A DNA stretch of 64,000 nucleotides from Clytia hemisphaerica (taxonomy: Eukaryota > Cnidaria > Hydrozoa > Leptothecata > Clytiidae), in contig CACVBU010000237.1 in the NCBI GenBank assembly GCA_902728285.1, forward strand, positions 62,001-126,000, in the 5' to 3' direction. The translations under genes were made by a program, and so were the position numbers. The notes under the pieces are model-generated. The model did not search any database. It was given only the letters and a program-made list of their open reading frames with translations, and was not told where the DNA came from. Positions within the stretch are counted from its first letter, which is position 1; each line of letters starts with the position of its first letter. This document shows, one piece after another, positions 23,336-35,322 of this stretch.

Positions 23336-23637
23336 CTAAAGCTGCAATTCTATGTTGTCGCAAGGAATCTGGTGATAATGGAGGACTTGATAGAGGTGAA
23401 TTATGTGAATTTGGTGCTACTTTGCTTGGACTAGGCGGTGGACTGACTGAAATTGAATCCTTTGGAGGTTCCAATTGACGTGTGGAAACAGCAGATAAAC
23501 CAGAGTCGTTGGTTTTCTGCTGATCATTTCTTAATGACTCATCGAAAGCATCATTTTGAGAACAAATCGAGCAATCTTTATCTGGTCTCTTTGTACAGTG
23601 ACAATTGTCACAAACAACAAGATCAGCCTTCGAAAAC
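23336..23637 (-). CDS. Cys-rich/Ser-Pro exon upstream of the HECT-like domain
   Basis: This 302-base stretch is open on the minus strand between an acceptor (AAATACAG) and a donor (G/GTAAAATT). It has no start codon, so it is an internal exon. It starts RFSKADLVVCDNCHCTKRPD and KDCSICSQNDAFDESL, a compact cluster of five cysteines and a histidine that could bind zinc. It continues as a Ser/Pro-rich linker (SISVSPPPSPSKVAPNS, NSPLSSPPLSPDS). The order zinc cluster, linker, HECT is common in this group, and the spacing (262-bp intron) fits a single gene with 22,062-23,074. The true 5' end was not found. Confidence 0.6.
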
Positions 23638-23759
23638 CTGTATTTGAAAAAATTAATAAAGTAAACTTGAATATGTAGACAATAATAAGTTATTGTTGCT
23701 CATAAACAACAAAAAGGGTTGATTTTGGTAAAAAAACCTCATTTATTTTGAATTGAATT

Positions 23760-24192
23760 TCACAAACTCAATATTAGATTGGCTGGTATTACGCGATTTT
23801 CGCGAATTTTGGCCCTTTTCGCGAAAGTAAATGTCTTTAGAAATTCTAGGAAGGGCCATTCGCGAAAGTTTATGCTCGCAAAATATTCTCGATAAAATAG
23901 AAAATCTGTAAAACTTCAAACTTTGAATAAAATGTAACGTTTATGGCACTTTTAAGCCTGCTAAAAGACTAATAAGTCAAAGGACAAATATTTCAAGCCA
24001 GTCCAAGAAGTATTTGTCTCTCGAAGCCATTTTTTCATGTTTAAATTCTCAACTTTAAGTCTTGATTCACGAAAGTTTATGCTCGCGAAAAATATTTTTC
24101 CGTTAAAATCGCGAAAGTAAATGTCGTGAATTTCGCGATTTTTTGTCCTCGCGAAAGTTTCTGCTCGCGAAAGTTTGTACGCCTAAAGTAGC
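23760..24192. repeat. CGCGAAAGT-rich dispersed repeat
   Basis: Blocks such as TCGCGAAAGTAAATGTC, GCGAAAGTTTATGCTCGC and CTCGCGAAAGTTTGTACGCC repeat in both orientations. The last 80 bp (24,110-24,192) are related to 10,928-11,012 and, inverted, to about 30,853-30,895 inside an intron of the CACTA-1 transposase. That makes at least three copies of one decayed repeat. Confidence 0.65.
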
Positions 24193-24289
24193 CTGGATAT
24201 CCAGCCCATAAATTTTTTTCTTGACTTTGATATTTCTTATGTTTACGGTCTGGTTTACCTAGATCGTCTGCATTCTCATCTGAGGATGA

Positions 24290-25644
24290 TTATGCGAATA
24301 TTCTGATTGGTTGGTCCAAGCGAATCAGAAATCTGAATGGTGGCACGTGTATAAGAAATTATATTTGGATGGACCGCACGGGCGATCAGCAAGGCGTAGG
24401 CCACAATTTAAGAAGTGGGAACCACCTAGAAAGAATGCAAAAAATCCTGTGCTGAAGGAGGAAGAAAGAATTACAAACTTCTTGAACGATTTATTGGACA
24501 ATAAGAAAATCACCGCGAAACTACATGAAAAGTTTAGACCTACAGGTAGTCAGCCACCCAGATTATATGGTTTAGCCAAGGTACATAAAGATGATATACC
24601 TCTACGCCCAGTATTGTCAATGCCAGGCTCAGCGTATTACAAAATCGCCAAAAAGACTGCAGATTGGTTAAAAGTCGTCCCTGAGTGCAACGTCAACACC
24701 TCATCTCAAAGGATTTCGTCGGGTCTGAGTGAAATTGAACTACCCGAAGGTCACGAAATCATAAGTTTTGATATTGTGTCTCTTTACACTAATGTACCGG
24801 TCAATGAAACTATCGATGATTGTACCGAATTATTATTCTCTGGTAGATACGAAAAACCTCCTGTTGATAAAGAAACATTTAGAGAGATGCTAAATATTTG
24901 TAGTTGCGATGTAATCATGCTCACACTCAACGGTTACTATCAACAAACAAATGGGTTGGCGATGGGGAGTCCTCCTGCACCGATGCTTGCTAATGGTTGG
25001 CTCAGCAAGTTCGATCCTATAACCAAAGGAGAGGCAATGATCTATGAACGTTATGCTGATGCTATCCTTATGGATATCTTGAGAACTAGTGCCACTACAA
25101 AGCTTGAAAGCATCAACTCGCTACATGTTTCATTAAGGTTCACAGAAGAAAGAGAACATAACGGTAACATTACTTTTCTTGACATGTTGATTCAACGCAA
25201 CGCGCGAAAACTGTCTTCTACCTGGTACACAAAAAGAACTGATACAGGTTTAATGATGAATTTTCTAGTACTTGCTCCAGTTAGGTACAAAAAAGCTGTT
25301 ATTTTAGGAATGATTCACGGTATTTACCAGGCATGTAGCTCTTGGAAATCTTTTCACGAGAGTTTAGAAAAAGCCAAAACAATCTTGATAAACAATCAAT
25401 ATCCTCGATCTTTTTATGATCCTATCATTGAGAAGACGCTCAATAAAATCATCGAAAAACCAGAAAAAGAAGAAGATGATAAGGATCTCACAAAGTTCTA
25501 TATTCAATACCGTGGAAAAGTTTCTGATAAATTTGAAAAATCGCTAAGGCAATTAAATGAACCATGCAAAGTTGTTTTCACCACACGCAAGTTAAAAACG
25601 ATCCTACCTTCTTTAAAACCTAAGGTCGAAAAGCATCTACGAAG
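24290..25644 (+). pseudogene. Penelope-like element, reverse transcriptase part (5' segment)
   Basis: An open frame from 24,290 reads WWHVYKKLYLDGPHG and PRLYGLAKVHKDDIPLRPV (fingers), HEIISFDIVSLYTNVPVNE (motif A with its Asp), NGLAMGSPPAPMLANGW (motif B) and YERYADAILMDI, where the usual YVDD box of motif C has become YADA. Loss of the second catalytic Asp should kill polymerase activity. The thumb region (NEPCKVVFTTRKLKTILP) follows. The frame runs into an inserted hAT element at 25,645 and resumes at 59,865. Before the insertions the copy would have been a contiguous reverse transcriptase plus GIY-YIG protein. No in-frame ATG opens the frame and the 5' end is unresolved. Confidence 0.9.
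25637..25644. repeat. 8-bp target-site duplication CTACGAAG (left)
   Basis: CTACGAAG precedes the hAT end CAGTGGCGG here and follows the other hAT end at 59,865-59,872. An 8-bp duplication is diagnostic of hAT insertion. Confidence 0.95.
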
Positions 25645-26546
25645 CAGTGGCGGCCTGGCAGGGGGTGCAGGGTGTGCAGTGCACCACCCAGAAAGATCTG
25701 AGAGGGGCGCCAAAAGAGCTTTTCAAAGGGGCGCCAAAATTTAGTTGATGTTTGATTGGGCGATTTGGCACCTTTCGACAAGTTTATAGCGCCTTCTATA
25801 AGTGCAATGTTTATTTTTTTTGCCTGCGGCGCTTTGTTTTATTTTACGCTCTTGCATCCTTTCTCTTGAATTTTTTCAAAAATACTATCAACATTGAATC
25901 GCAAAAAGTCAAAGCAAGAGAAGTGTTGTGTATCAACCAGGGGTTAAAGAGGATGCTCACCCCCCCCCCCCAAAAAATTAGAGATTGCCAAAAAAGAAAA
26001 AGATCGAAACTTGTTGATGCTCGCTGTGGTGTTTTGTGGTCTTATGCTGACTAACTTTCTCCTTTTTAGAAGATCTTTTAAGCTTTTTGACCTTTTGTAT
26101 ACAAAAAAATTTTGCCTGCGGCGCAAAAATTACTAATAACTCTTACTCCTGCCAACCTTCCTCAATCTTCGACTTTTGGGGCCTCTTTCATCCATTTTAT
26201 CTTTAATCGACAGTAAAAGTAACACTAGTGCCGCAAAATTTTAAGATTATCAGGTATGAATTTTTCGGAAAAAGTTTTAGAAAATAAAAATATTGAGCAA
26301 ATCGACTAGGTATAAAACTTCCATTTCAAGTATCAACAGCTCATGTTTTTTATTTTAGGAGCTTTATTTTTGATGCTAAATCGGTATAAATTGGGGCATT
26401 TTTAGACATTTTAAAAGTTGAAAATTTAAAAATTTTTCTTGTTCGGAAAACTATATGAGTATGACATTTCAAATTATAACAAGGAAACAGATATCAAGTT
26501 ATCATTACCACCACCACATATAAATAAAAGTTTTTTTAACTCAAAG

Positions 26547-26885
26547 CACTACTAGGTCTGAAAACATCAATTGTGGACACGGTTGATGTTTTTTATCCAC
26601 AGTCGATCGTTTTTATGGACAGTTTTTTCTTTTTCTTGACAGTCGATGTCTGGAAATAGACAGTCAATACTTTTCATGAACTGCCGAGATTATTTAATTG
26701 ACTGTCGATATCTGATATCCACTGTCGATTAGCTGATCTCGGCAGTCGATAGCTGATCTCGGCTGTCGATAGCTGATCTCGACGGTCGATAGCTGATCTT
26801 GACTGTCGATTAGCTGATCTCGGCAGTCGATTCTTACCTTGACCGTCGATTAGCTTTTATCTCGACTGTCGATGGCTGATCTTTT
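26547..26885. repeat. CACTA-1 left terminal repeat with GTCGAT subterminal array
   Basis: After the CACTA end, about eleven copies of a core word TGTCGAT/AGTCGAT occur in both orientations. Most sit in 19-21-bp units of the form GATCTCGACTGTCGATTAGC. Such arrays are the binding sites of an element protein (TnpA) in plant CACTA elements; here that role is inferred. Confidence 0.92.
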
Positions 26886-29343
26886 ACTGGCCAAGAAATT
26901 CTAACTTTCAAAGGATCAGATTCTTTTTTAGGTTACGTCATATCTTCCTTCGTTTCGAGCGTAAAAACTCCTACACTTCGTAAGAAAGGTCTAAAAGCCT
27001 GGAGTTGTTTATTGTGTGGACTACACTTTTTTTTTAAGAAACTAGTTTTACCAAGCAGCCTCAATGTTTCTTAAGAAATCGGCCTTTTGAGCCTTAAATG
27101 TTTCTTACATGTTTCTAAACTTTTTGACATAATCAGCCTATTTTTCATGCAAAGAAAAAGCATTTGTTTTGATTGGAAGGTTCTTAAAAAACCGAATTAA
27201 AAAATGCTATTTTCTAACATGTTTCTCAGTTTTTAGGCATTCTGAGCCTCCTGTTTCTTAAAAGTGTGTTTCTTAAAAAAAGAAAAAACGTGTAATTCTT
27301 TTCCTCACGCTACGAAAATTATGTTTTGTTTTGACACGTGATTACCAATTAGCCAATCAACATTCGGAAGAAGGGAGCTGAAATGGTTAGGATAATGGAT
27401 AATTTGTTTGGATTACTTTATTCAACGGGCTCGGATGGTGCTCAAATAGTTGGGACCAAAGTTCGTAAATATGGATTCAAACGGTTAGGATTGGAAATGA
27501 TTATCAAGGGGTTCGGGACTGGTCAAACGATTAGGAGCAAAGTGAAGAGAAACGGTGCACATGAGGATGCTCGAGGTCACTACTCAAGAAAACACAAGAT
27601 TGGTATTTTCATCAAAGGATGCAAGATTTTTTAGCCGTATATATCCAGGATGTTTGCTGTTTGAGTCTTCCAATTTGAGGAAAGGAAAAGAAAAGGCAAA
27701 GGTAAATATTTTTTGACACTTTTGCTTTAAAAGGATAAACAGTTAAATATGAAATTCAGTCCAGAGATTTCTTTTTTATGGTCCTTAGCAAAACCTCCAA
27801 GTTTTTCAAAATTGAGATATTTAGGTTTGAGATTTACTAATTCTGCTTGAAAAGAAATAATTTTAACGTGATGTGAGGTAAGATAACCTCATATCTTTTC
27901 AAAAGTCATATATATTATATTGACTTCAGGGTGTTAGTTCCTAAAGAATATTTGGAAGACTTTGAGTGGAATCTTTTAGCCAAGTTTCATTTTTTAATTG
28001 GTTATTCCTTTTAAAGCAAGGCTTTATTTTTATTACCACACTCCTTACACAATAATAACAATAGCCTGATTAAATTCTAATCATACATATTGGGCCATTC
28101 AAGAATTTGTCTGTATGTAACAACACGCAAGGGCGGGGGGGAAGACGACACAAGAATTTCAAAATTACCAAGGCAAGAGAACAAACTATTAATTTCCATT
28201 AAAAACATAAAAAAAGAGTGGAATTTTCAATGCATTTTGCGTCGTTCGACAGGTGGGTTACAAATATTTTCTGTAATGGCCCATTTCAAGTATATACACA
28301 TTTTTTTATAAAAGAACAAACTATTTTATAAAAGAACAAACTATATAAGAACATATAAGACTTTGATAGCCAAAATCTTAAGAACAAGTTAAGAATATTT
28401 TTAAGGTTTTGTGGGCTTAAAACTGATCACTCAGAAAAATAAACAAAGATACTAAAAAAATGCTGAATAATATAACATAGTAATAGTAATAACATATTAA
28501 ACATTTTTAGGCTTGAAATTGAAAAGTTAAGAACATCTGAAGCCTTCAAAAATTTTGGACATATTGTTATAAAATGTGTAGCTATCAGTGAACTATAAGA
28601 CCAATGCAAATATCTAACATAACAAAACGAATACCTTAAAGGGACATAAAAGTAGTAAAATGTAAACAATTAAAATCACGTGTCCAAAACAAACTTGTAA
28701 AACAATTGAAACAATCATTTTTTTATTTTGATTTTGTATCCCGCTGCATACGGTTTGTTTACAAATATCGTCAGTACTTTTATGTCCCTTTAAGTGGGTA
28801 AATTTTTGTGTGTACTAATTTTTGCAAGACAAGATTAAATGAGTTAAATTTCCCGAAATGACCTTCTTTATTTAATTTTGCGACTATATAAATTGTAACT
28901 AGAAAAGAGATGTGTGTTTTTTAAAGGAACAAAGGCAGACAAAGTCACTCAAAAGCTTTCAAAAAAATTTTAGGAGGTTAATTGAGTTTACAATTGAAAT
29001 GAAGGGTTGAACTCGTAATATAATAATTTGATTTCTTTCTTTCATTTCGCGAACTTCTATTTTCGTGATTGTAAAATTCCAAATAATTTCTTGTGGACTA
29101 ATTTTCACAAATCAAAGGCCTTCAAATTTTTTGCGTGGACTAAATTTTGCAAAAATGGCCAAAATTCACGAAAACTGCGAAAATTTATCCATTTTAAGGT
29201 ACGTAATAAATAATAAATTGATAATCTCTGAAATTTAAGGAAATCTTTGAAACAATCCAAGTCACTCGTTTTCAACAATTATAAAAAATATTAGTTTAAT
29301 GATAGATATTCTGATATCGAAGTATAAAAACAAAACAAAACAA
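26886..29343. other. CACTA-1 left non-coding region
   Basis: No gene is supported. A MITE-like segment (27,020-27,292) is built of TTTCTTA and AGCCT words with a CACGTTTTTT-like end. An open stretch of 83 codons at 27,383-27,634 (KVRKYGFKRLGLEMIIKGF) is unrecognised. A TTAA-flanked MITE lies at 28,635-28,794. The part at 29,030-29,200 has decayed 'AATTTTTGCGTGGACTAAAT' repeats. Confidence 0.5.
28639..28790. mobile_element. Small MITE flanked by TTAA
   Basis: Inverted ends AGGGACATAAAAGTA and TACTTTTATGTCCCT are bounded by TTAA on each side, making 160 bp with the duplications (28,635-28,794 approximately). A TTAA target with an AGGG start fits Kolobok-like or piggyBac-like mobilisation; the family is a guess. 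Confidence 0.65.
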
Positions 29344-32300
29344 CTAAAGCTTAATGTGTGCTTTTATCCAATGAAATTCTTCAGACTGCTCATGCCCAAT
29401 AAACCAAATGTTATCGTTCTCAATGGCAACAATCATTGGTCTTGTAAGAGAACTAAGCAACACAGGATCTTCAATAGTGCCAACATTATTCCCATACCAT
29501 AGGCCAGTTTCTTGATCTTTGAAAGCATTGAAGCTTGTTATCTCTGCATATACTTCATTTTCAATTTTGATCAACTTATTGATCTGAACAAACAGTTCTT
29601 TGGTTTTAAAATAACAAAATTCTCCAACTTTATAAAAAACATGATCCTCAATCTCATCACAATCTTGTCCAATTTTCTTGAAACTTTTAGCTGTCAAGCT
29701 GTTTGTTTTGAAAAATGTTTGTTGTTCTTTGGTTAATGAAAACTCTTTTCCTCGATCAACATGTTCAATCACCCCTTCACGTTGAAAAACAGCATTACTC
29801 AGTGCACACAGGGTATTATTCCGATCGTATAAATGGCTGAATTTTCCCATGAACTGTGAAAACAGAACCCAGTCAAGAATCTAAAAGTGGAAGAAACATT
29901 ATTTATCAATACCCCTATTCTATCAGTCTAACCATTTTTTATAAACAACTCCATTTTTTGTCATGCCTGGATTTGCTAAAGATTTTTCGAAATAATTTTT
30001 GCAGAAATTACTTTTCACTTTTTTCATGGGTTTTCGGCAAAATCCTGAAAATTTGAACCCACGAAATATAATTTTTGCCAATTTAATTGAAAAAGGTTTT
30101 TAGATATCAAATACTTGGGTAATCTTACTTGTGTAGTTTCCATGATACATTCCTCCATTTTTGATCGATTCATGACTCGTCTTGTTATCCAGCTATTCAT
30201 CCTCTCAAAGGCGTACATCCAAAAGGCGTAGAGTGGACCATTATCCCTGATCTTGTTGATGATATGATGTAGTAAATGGGTTGTTATGTTCGCAATTTGG
30301 ATTGTACAATCCCTTTCAAGTAAAGTTAGTGCAACTTCCATATCTTCTTCTAGTGCTGTCAGTTCTTCTTCATCAAACTGCCTGGCATGACTTCTAGCCA
30401 GCACGTCAAAGAAGAATACCAGAGTGCGCCGTTGTTTCAACTCCAGCATATCCTTCAGGAGATACGTCCAAACACGATTTGCGGTGTACTAGAAGTAAAG
30501 GTTACGACATGTAATTGTAATTTCAAATCTTTGTTATTGGGAACTCTTTGTGGACATGTTGAGAATGAACAAACTCAAAATTATTCTACAGCTCATCTGG
30601 TAGTCTATTACACAATATTTAAAACATCCAAAAGTTTGCTCCACCATTAAAACATAAAAGTCATTAAATTAATTCATAAATATTGATCTTATTTGCTACA
30701 TACCTCTGTACAACCATGTGTATTTTTCAACGCAACTTTTGGTGCAGTGAAAACATCCCCAGTGAACCCAGAGCAATGACTTGGAAACCTTAGCTCCTTT
30801 TTACACCTGTTAGAAAAAGATAATTCATTCAGTTCTAAGAAATTAAACATTAGGCGTACAAACTTTCTTCACGAGCAGAGATTTTCCAAATTTCAAAGTA
30901 CACCCTAAATCTAGGCAAAAGAGTTTATGTAAAAAATTTGTCTTTACCTGCTAATTAAGAGGGAACGATTTTTGTTTCAATACTTGGTAGATAGCACTCA
31001 CCTGTGATTTCCAATGTTAATATCATTTTCAGTCAATGTTTTGAATTTTTTTGGACGACAATTCTTCTTCGATATGGCAAGTTCATCCTCAGCATATTGC
31101 ATTTTCTGTTCATCCACTTTACCTAAAGTCAAAAGGAAAATTGCATAGTGTGCCTAGCAGTGCATAGGGGTCTGAACTCCCTTTTTTTCATACCAGTCTG
31201 TACCAGTAGGGTATAAAAAAGAAATTCTGCCCAAAGATATGGAAGGAATCTGGAATTTCAAATCGTCATATCTTTAGTTCTTGAAAATATTTGGAGATGT
31301 TACTTCAGACCATGGAAGGCTATTTTATTCTGCCCATCCAATTTTGATAACAAGATGATGCAAATTTATGTGATAAATATTTTACCTATCAGCCAGTTAA
31401 TTATTGTGTGAACAACATCAGTGATCGTGTGCATACCATCTGGTTGATAATGTTCATGGTAGCGATGGTAGCTCAATTTCATGAAGCAGTATGTTCCTGA
31501 AAAGAAAATCAATTTCAGATGTAGTCTTTCACAATTTACTTCTACAAGTGACAAAAAATTAAGAGCCTCTAGCTCCCTGATGAGAACGAAATGACTAAAT
31601 TAGCATTTTTACATTATATTATTATCATTTACCTTTAGTGCCTTTGTCTTTGGCGTAATTCTTTTTTTGGTTTTTTGATTTCAGAGATTCAAATTTCTTC
31701 CTTGTATCAGCTTCTTCCTCTGGTGTAAACGAAACAGGTTTTTCTCTGTTCTCAATTTTGCCATATGATTTGCTTTTCCGGAGACAATGAGTTGCTTCTA
31801 GATATCTGGAAGACGAATGAAAAATAGGAAAAGTCAAATTGAAATTAATTGTTGGGGACCTTTTGCAATATTTGGGGAAAAATCGCCATATATCACTTTA
31901 GAAAGAGCACCTCTACTTTATGATATTTTTTTTTCTAAAAAAGTCAGGAAAAGTATGGCGCAAAAAATGCTAAGAATTAACATTCTGCGGTACTCAAATC
32001 TAATTTAATCGACTTAGGTTGACAAATTATTTTACATACCTCCTATTGTCTTGGTAAACAGTTTTGCTCAATGCATGGCAGTAGCAACCTTCGATTTTAC
32101 ACCATGGACAAGGCATCCGACCACCAGTACCTATAAAAGAATGAGATAAATTTTAAAAACAAACAATTTAACAAATATTTTTGCAAATTTTTCATTTCTC
32201 TCAAAGGTGTGAAAAAGGCTTAAAATTTCAGGGTAGCTCAGAAACTTTTATGCTTATATAAAAATAGTGTAGAGCAAGAGAGAACCAATTTAAAATATTT

Positions 32301-33333
32301 TTTTTCAGATCTCAAAATTACCAACCTGGCTGTTGCAGAACTTTACCAATAGCAGGGAAGTCCAGGATGTACTGTAAAAGGCGCACTTTGATCTCAATAG
32401 GAGCAGCCATATACTCTGGTTGGTACATTTGACAATGGGATAGAACCATCAACTCGTCAACTAAGATGTCTAGGTACGGGTCTACATGAAAAGCTTCTTT
32501 TCGGCCATTGCCTGGGATTATGCCAACAAGCATGATACCACCAACTGACTTTCTTAGTGCACTGGGGAAGTTCAGCAAGGAAATCATCAGGGGCCACATG
32601 GAGTAAACTGTGTGCATAGTTTTGAATGGGTTGACCCCATCACTGCAGAAACTCATTGCACATCCATTTGATCCGTCAAATTCCCCATCTTTACTGAACC
32701 ATTTTCCCCATCTTGCAGTGTCCCAAATATCCTTTATGTACCCATCTTTTGGGCGAACAGTGTGTGCATTTAGAATTCTAACCAAGTTCTCGTCTCCATA
32801 TAGGCGGGCAATCCTCGGTCCTATTGGAAAATACTTAAATGTCTTTTGCTTGCTTCTGTCTTTGCCACATGTTGGACAGTTTGTGAGCGTTGAAAATTCA
32901 TCACGGAAAACAAAACAGTCTCCTTCACAAGATTTGAAGGTTTCAATCGGGATCAGAAAATCCTTGATCTTTGCTTTGGCTTCATCATATGATACACACG
33001 ATTCATTAGGCTTTGGCAATTTGAAAAGTTTGTCACATCGGAAACTTTCAGAAACTGTAGCTTTTGCATAGCTTGGGTGTGAAACAAACTTTCTGAACTC
33101 TAAATAAATGTGGTCTAGGACTGAGATGTCAGACCCTTCAAATAAATGTGTGGTTGCAGCTGGATGGTCATTGAAGAGGGTAGGGTAATTAGGACATTCA
33201 ATTGTTGGTAGTTGATTATATTGGTCGGATTTGGCTATATGTAGCAATGCGTCTTCACTTGCGTGTCGATAAACTGTCTTAGAGCAGCGGATACGACCAT
33301 TACATCTATGGCTGCTGCAGAAACAAGCGACAG
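29344..33333 (-). CDS. CACTA-1 TNP2-type transposase, eight recognised exons
   Basis: Exons on the minus strand: 33,333-32,326; 32,130-32,040; 31,805-31,633; 31,496-31,386; 31,122-31,002; 30,806-30,704; 30,488-30,129; 29,880-29,344. All junctions are GT-AG and the phases join without a stop (about 834 codons). The first exon holds a Cys/His cluster (CFCSSHRCNGRI), CPTCGKDRSKQKTFKYFPIG, and the TNP2 core CSDGVNPFKTMHTVYSMWPL with GIMLVGIIPGNGRKE. Next come a second Cys cluster (GRMPCPWCKIEGCYCHAL) and the DGMHTITDVVHTIINWL segment. GPLYAFWMYAFERMNSWITR resembles the DUF4218 region found C-terminal in CACTA transposases. The last exon ends SEEFHWIKAHIKL. Role: cut-and-paste transposase in the nucleus. 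A further 5' exon is likely; the start was not identified. The open extension to 33,481 is not shared with CACTA-2. Confidence 0.9.
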
Positions 33334-34045
33334 CTATAAAAGAATTGAAGTTGAATTCATCTTTTTTTACTTTCACAGCCATTCTACTTGAGAGGAAATC
33401 AAAGACACAAATATCAAGAGCTACTCTATGGCTTCTACCAGAACTGTAAGATTTATTGTTTAAAACCCTCACGTGCTTCACAGCTTTTTAAATTTATGCC
33501 TTCTCTCCCCGGACAATATACATCCTCCACCCGGGGTGTACGAACATTTCTAGAAGAACCCAATCGAGTCTAATGCTTAAATTTTCATAATATCTGAGTC
33601 TAGATATGCTTATAAGTCTAATGCTTATGAAAAATGTATTTATATGTTAAGAATATTTCACCCTAAATTTTAGTAATTTCTTAAATACTTGATGTATTGC
33701 TTATTGTTTTAGGTTTCAATACCCGTTGTCGAAATGCTTCACAATCAACCTGGCAATAAAACACCAAGTAAAACAAGCGATCAAAATTTCATACAAAATT
33801 AGTGATTATCGAGAAAACTGGGTAAGTGAAGGATATAATTGTAATCTTAGATTTACCTGGGTTAACCATAATCGTTTATCTCTATATTTTTATCTCCACT
33901 CTTCAAAGCTTGCATGTACTTAGCAAAATCAGGTCAATGGAACTTAATTATGCCACCCCTCCCTATTTTGTTAATTTCTATCTGGAGTATCCACCCTTAG
34001 GTAAGGATTGAAAATTATCGGTTAACCGGGAACTGGTCATAGTGT

Positions 34046-34494
34046 ATAGTAGAGGCCACTATGTCTTCCCGTGTGCAGCAGCTTGTGCAAAGGGATTTTA
34101 TGATTGAATATTGTTCCTTGAATGTAGAAGATTTTTGTTCACTGGAAGGTATTCTTTCCAAAAAACCAAAAAATTTTGAATTTTGGCAAATTTTTATTTT
34201 TCGATGACGTCTTAGTTTTATATATTCATTTTCAGATATAGGTTGTGACCTTTTTCTTTATCAGTATTTCATGCTCTTTCGAATGAAACAAGAATTTTTC
34301 AATTTTGACGACCTTTTATTTTGGTTGCCATAGTAACCAATGACGTCAGTTTCCATGGCAACCGGTGGTCACACCCGGCCCCACCTCTCAAATTTTGATC
34401 TTCTACATTCAAGGAACAATATTCAATCATAAAATCCCTTTGCACAAGCTGCTGCACACGGGAAGCTTTTTCGCGACATAGTGGCCCCTACTAG
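34046..34494. mobile_element. Foldback MITE, about 450 bp
   Basis: The left arm from TAGTAGAGGCCACTATGTC through CCCGTGTGCAGCAGCTTG and GATTGAATATTGTTCCTTG is mirrored on the right (CAAGGAACAATATTCAATC ... GACATAGTGGCCCCTACTA), with a 21-base extra piece in the right arm (AGCTTTTTCGCG). The loop contains TGACGTC words. The target duplication is uncertain; TA is possible. Confidence 0.85.
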
Positions 34495-35047
34495 TATAAG
34501 ACAGTATCACTGACTAGTGATAATAGAATATAAGGAGAACATTTATTTATCACTTATTTTCCTTTAGATAACAGTGTTGGAATAGACAGCTTTACGTACT
34601 AATGACGCTCTTTTTCGTTTTGATATGACGGCAAAATGCTTTATGATGCTTCAAATATTTTTATTGTATTATATTAGTAGATCACATATTTATTTTTATA
34701 AGCATAAAGTTTATAAGCATATAAAGGTAGAAATTTGAGTAAAAGATAAGCATACGACTTCACGAAAAGCACCAGTGCTTAGAAAATTTGTCCCCGTTAA
34801 CCTACCCTATTATTTTTTAATCAGGGCACTCTATTTTAACACCCTCCTTGAGTTGTCGAAAGAACCTCAAATTTTGCAGGTATGTTCCCTATGAACGATT
34901 TTGGGCTTTTAAATTTTGTAATTTCTCGGTTTCCCTATTATTATTCAGGAAAAACGATTTTACCCCCGGTTAAAAAAAGGTTACCTTGCAACAAGAAAAA
35001 TGCCTAAATTGAAAAAGTCTTTAAGTCCAAAAAAATTTTTTTACTTA

Positions 35048-35322
35048 CTCTTAGGTGCCAAATAAACGCCACCCCCCCCCGCTTGTTAATTCTTCGAAAA
35101 TTTTCGTACTCCCCCCCCCGGACCTTATTAGGACGCCCCCTCGTTTATTAATTTTTAAGAATATTTTCAACTATCAAGGAGAAGGCACCCTATTTTGCTC
35201 TAAATAGCCTTATTTTGGGTTTTCAGAAGTACAATTTCCAACCCCACGGCAATTAGCCCCCTCCCCCCGTTTATTAAACTCTCGAAAATTTTCAACCCCC
35301 CTGTTTATTTGGCACCTAAGAG
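35048..35322. mobile_element. TA-flanked MITE, second copy of the 3203-3512 family
   Basis: The ends CTCTTAGGTGCCAAATAAAC and complement are flanked by TA (35,046-35,047 and 35,323-35,324). The inner sequence matches the 3203-3512 copy in reverse orientation, including the C/G homopolymer runs that differ in length between copies. Confidence 0.88.

Noticed and set aside
27383..27634. 83-codon open frame in the left part of CACTA-1
   Set aside because: Not listed as a gene: no counterpart in CACTA-2, no recognised motif and no splice context.
32610..33071. Plus-strand open frame opposite the CACTA-1 transposase
   Set aside because: Antisense shadow of the TNP2 exon; the same shadow occurs in CACTA-2 at 44,638-45,024.
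33334..33481. N-terminal extension of the CACTA-1 transposase exon up to an ATG at 33,481
   Set aside because: No counterpart in CACTA-2, where an acceptor sits at the equivalent point; an acceptor (TTTATAG) is also present at 33,334 in CACTA-1, so a separate 5' exon is more likely.
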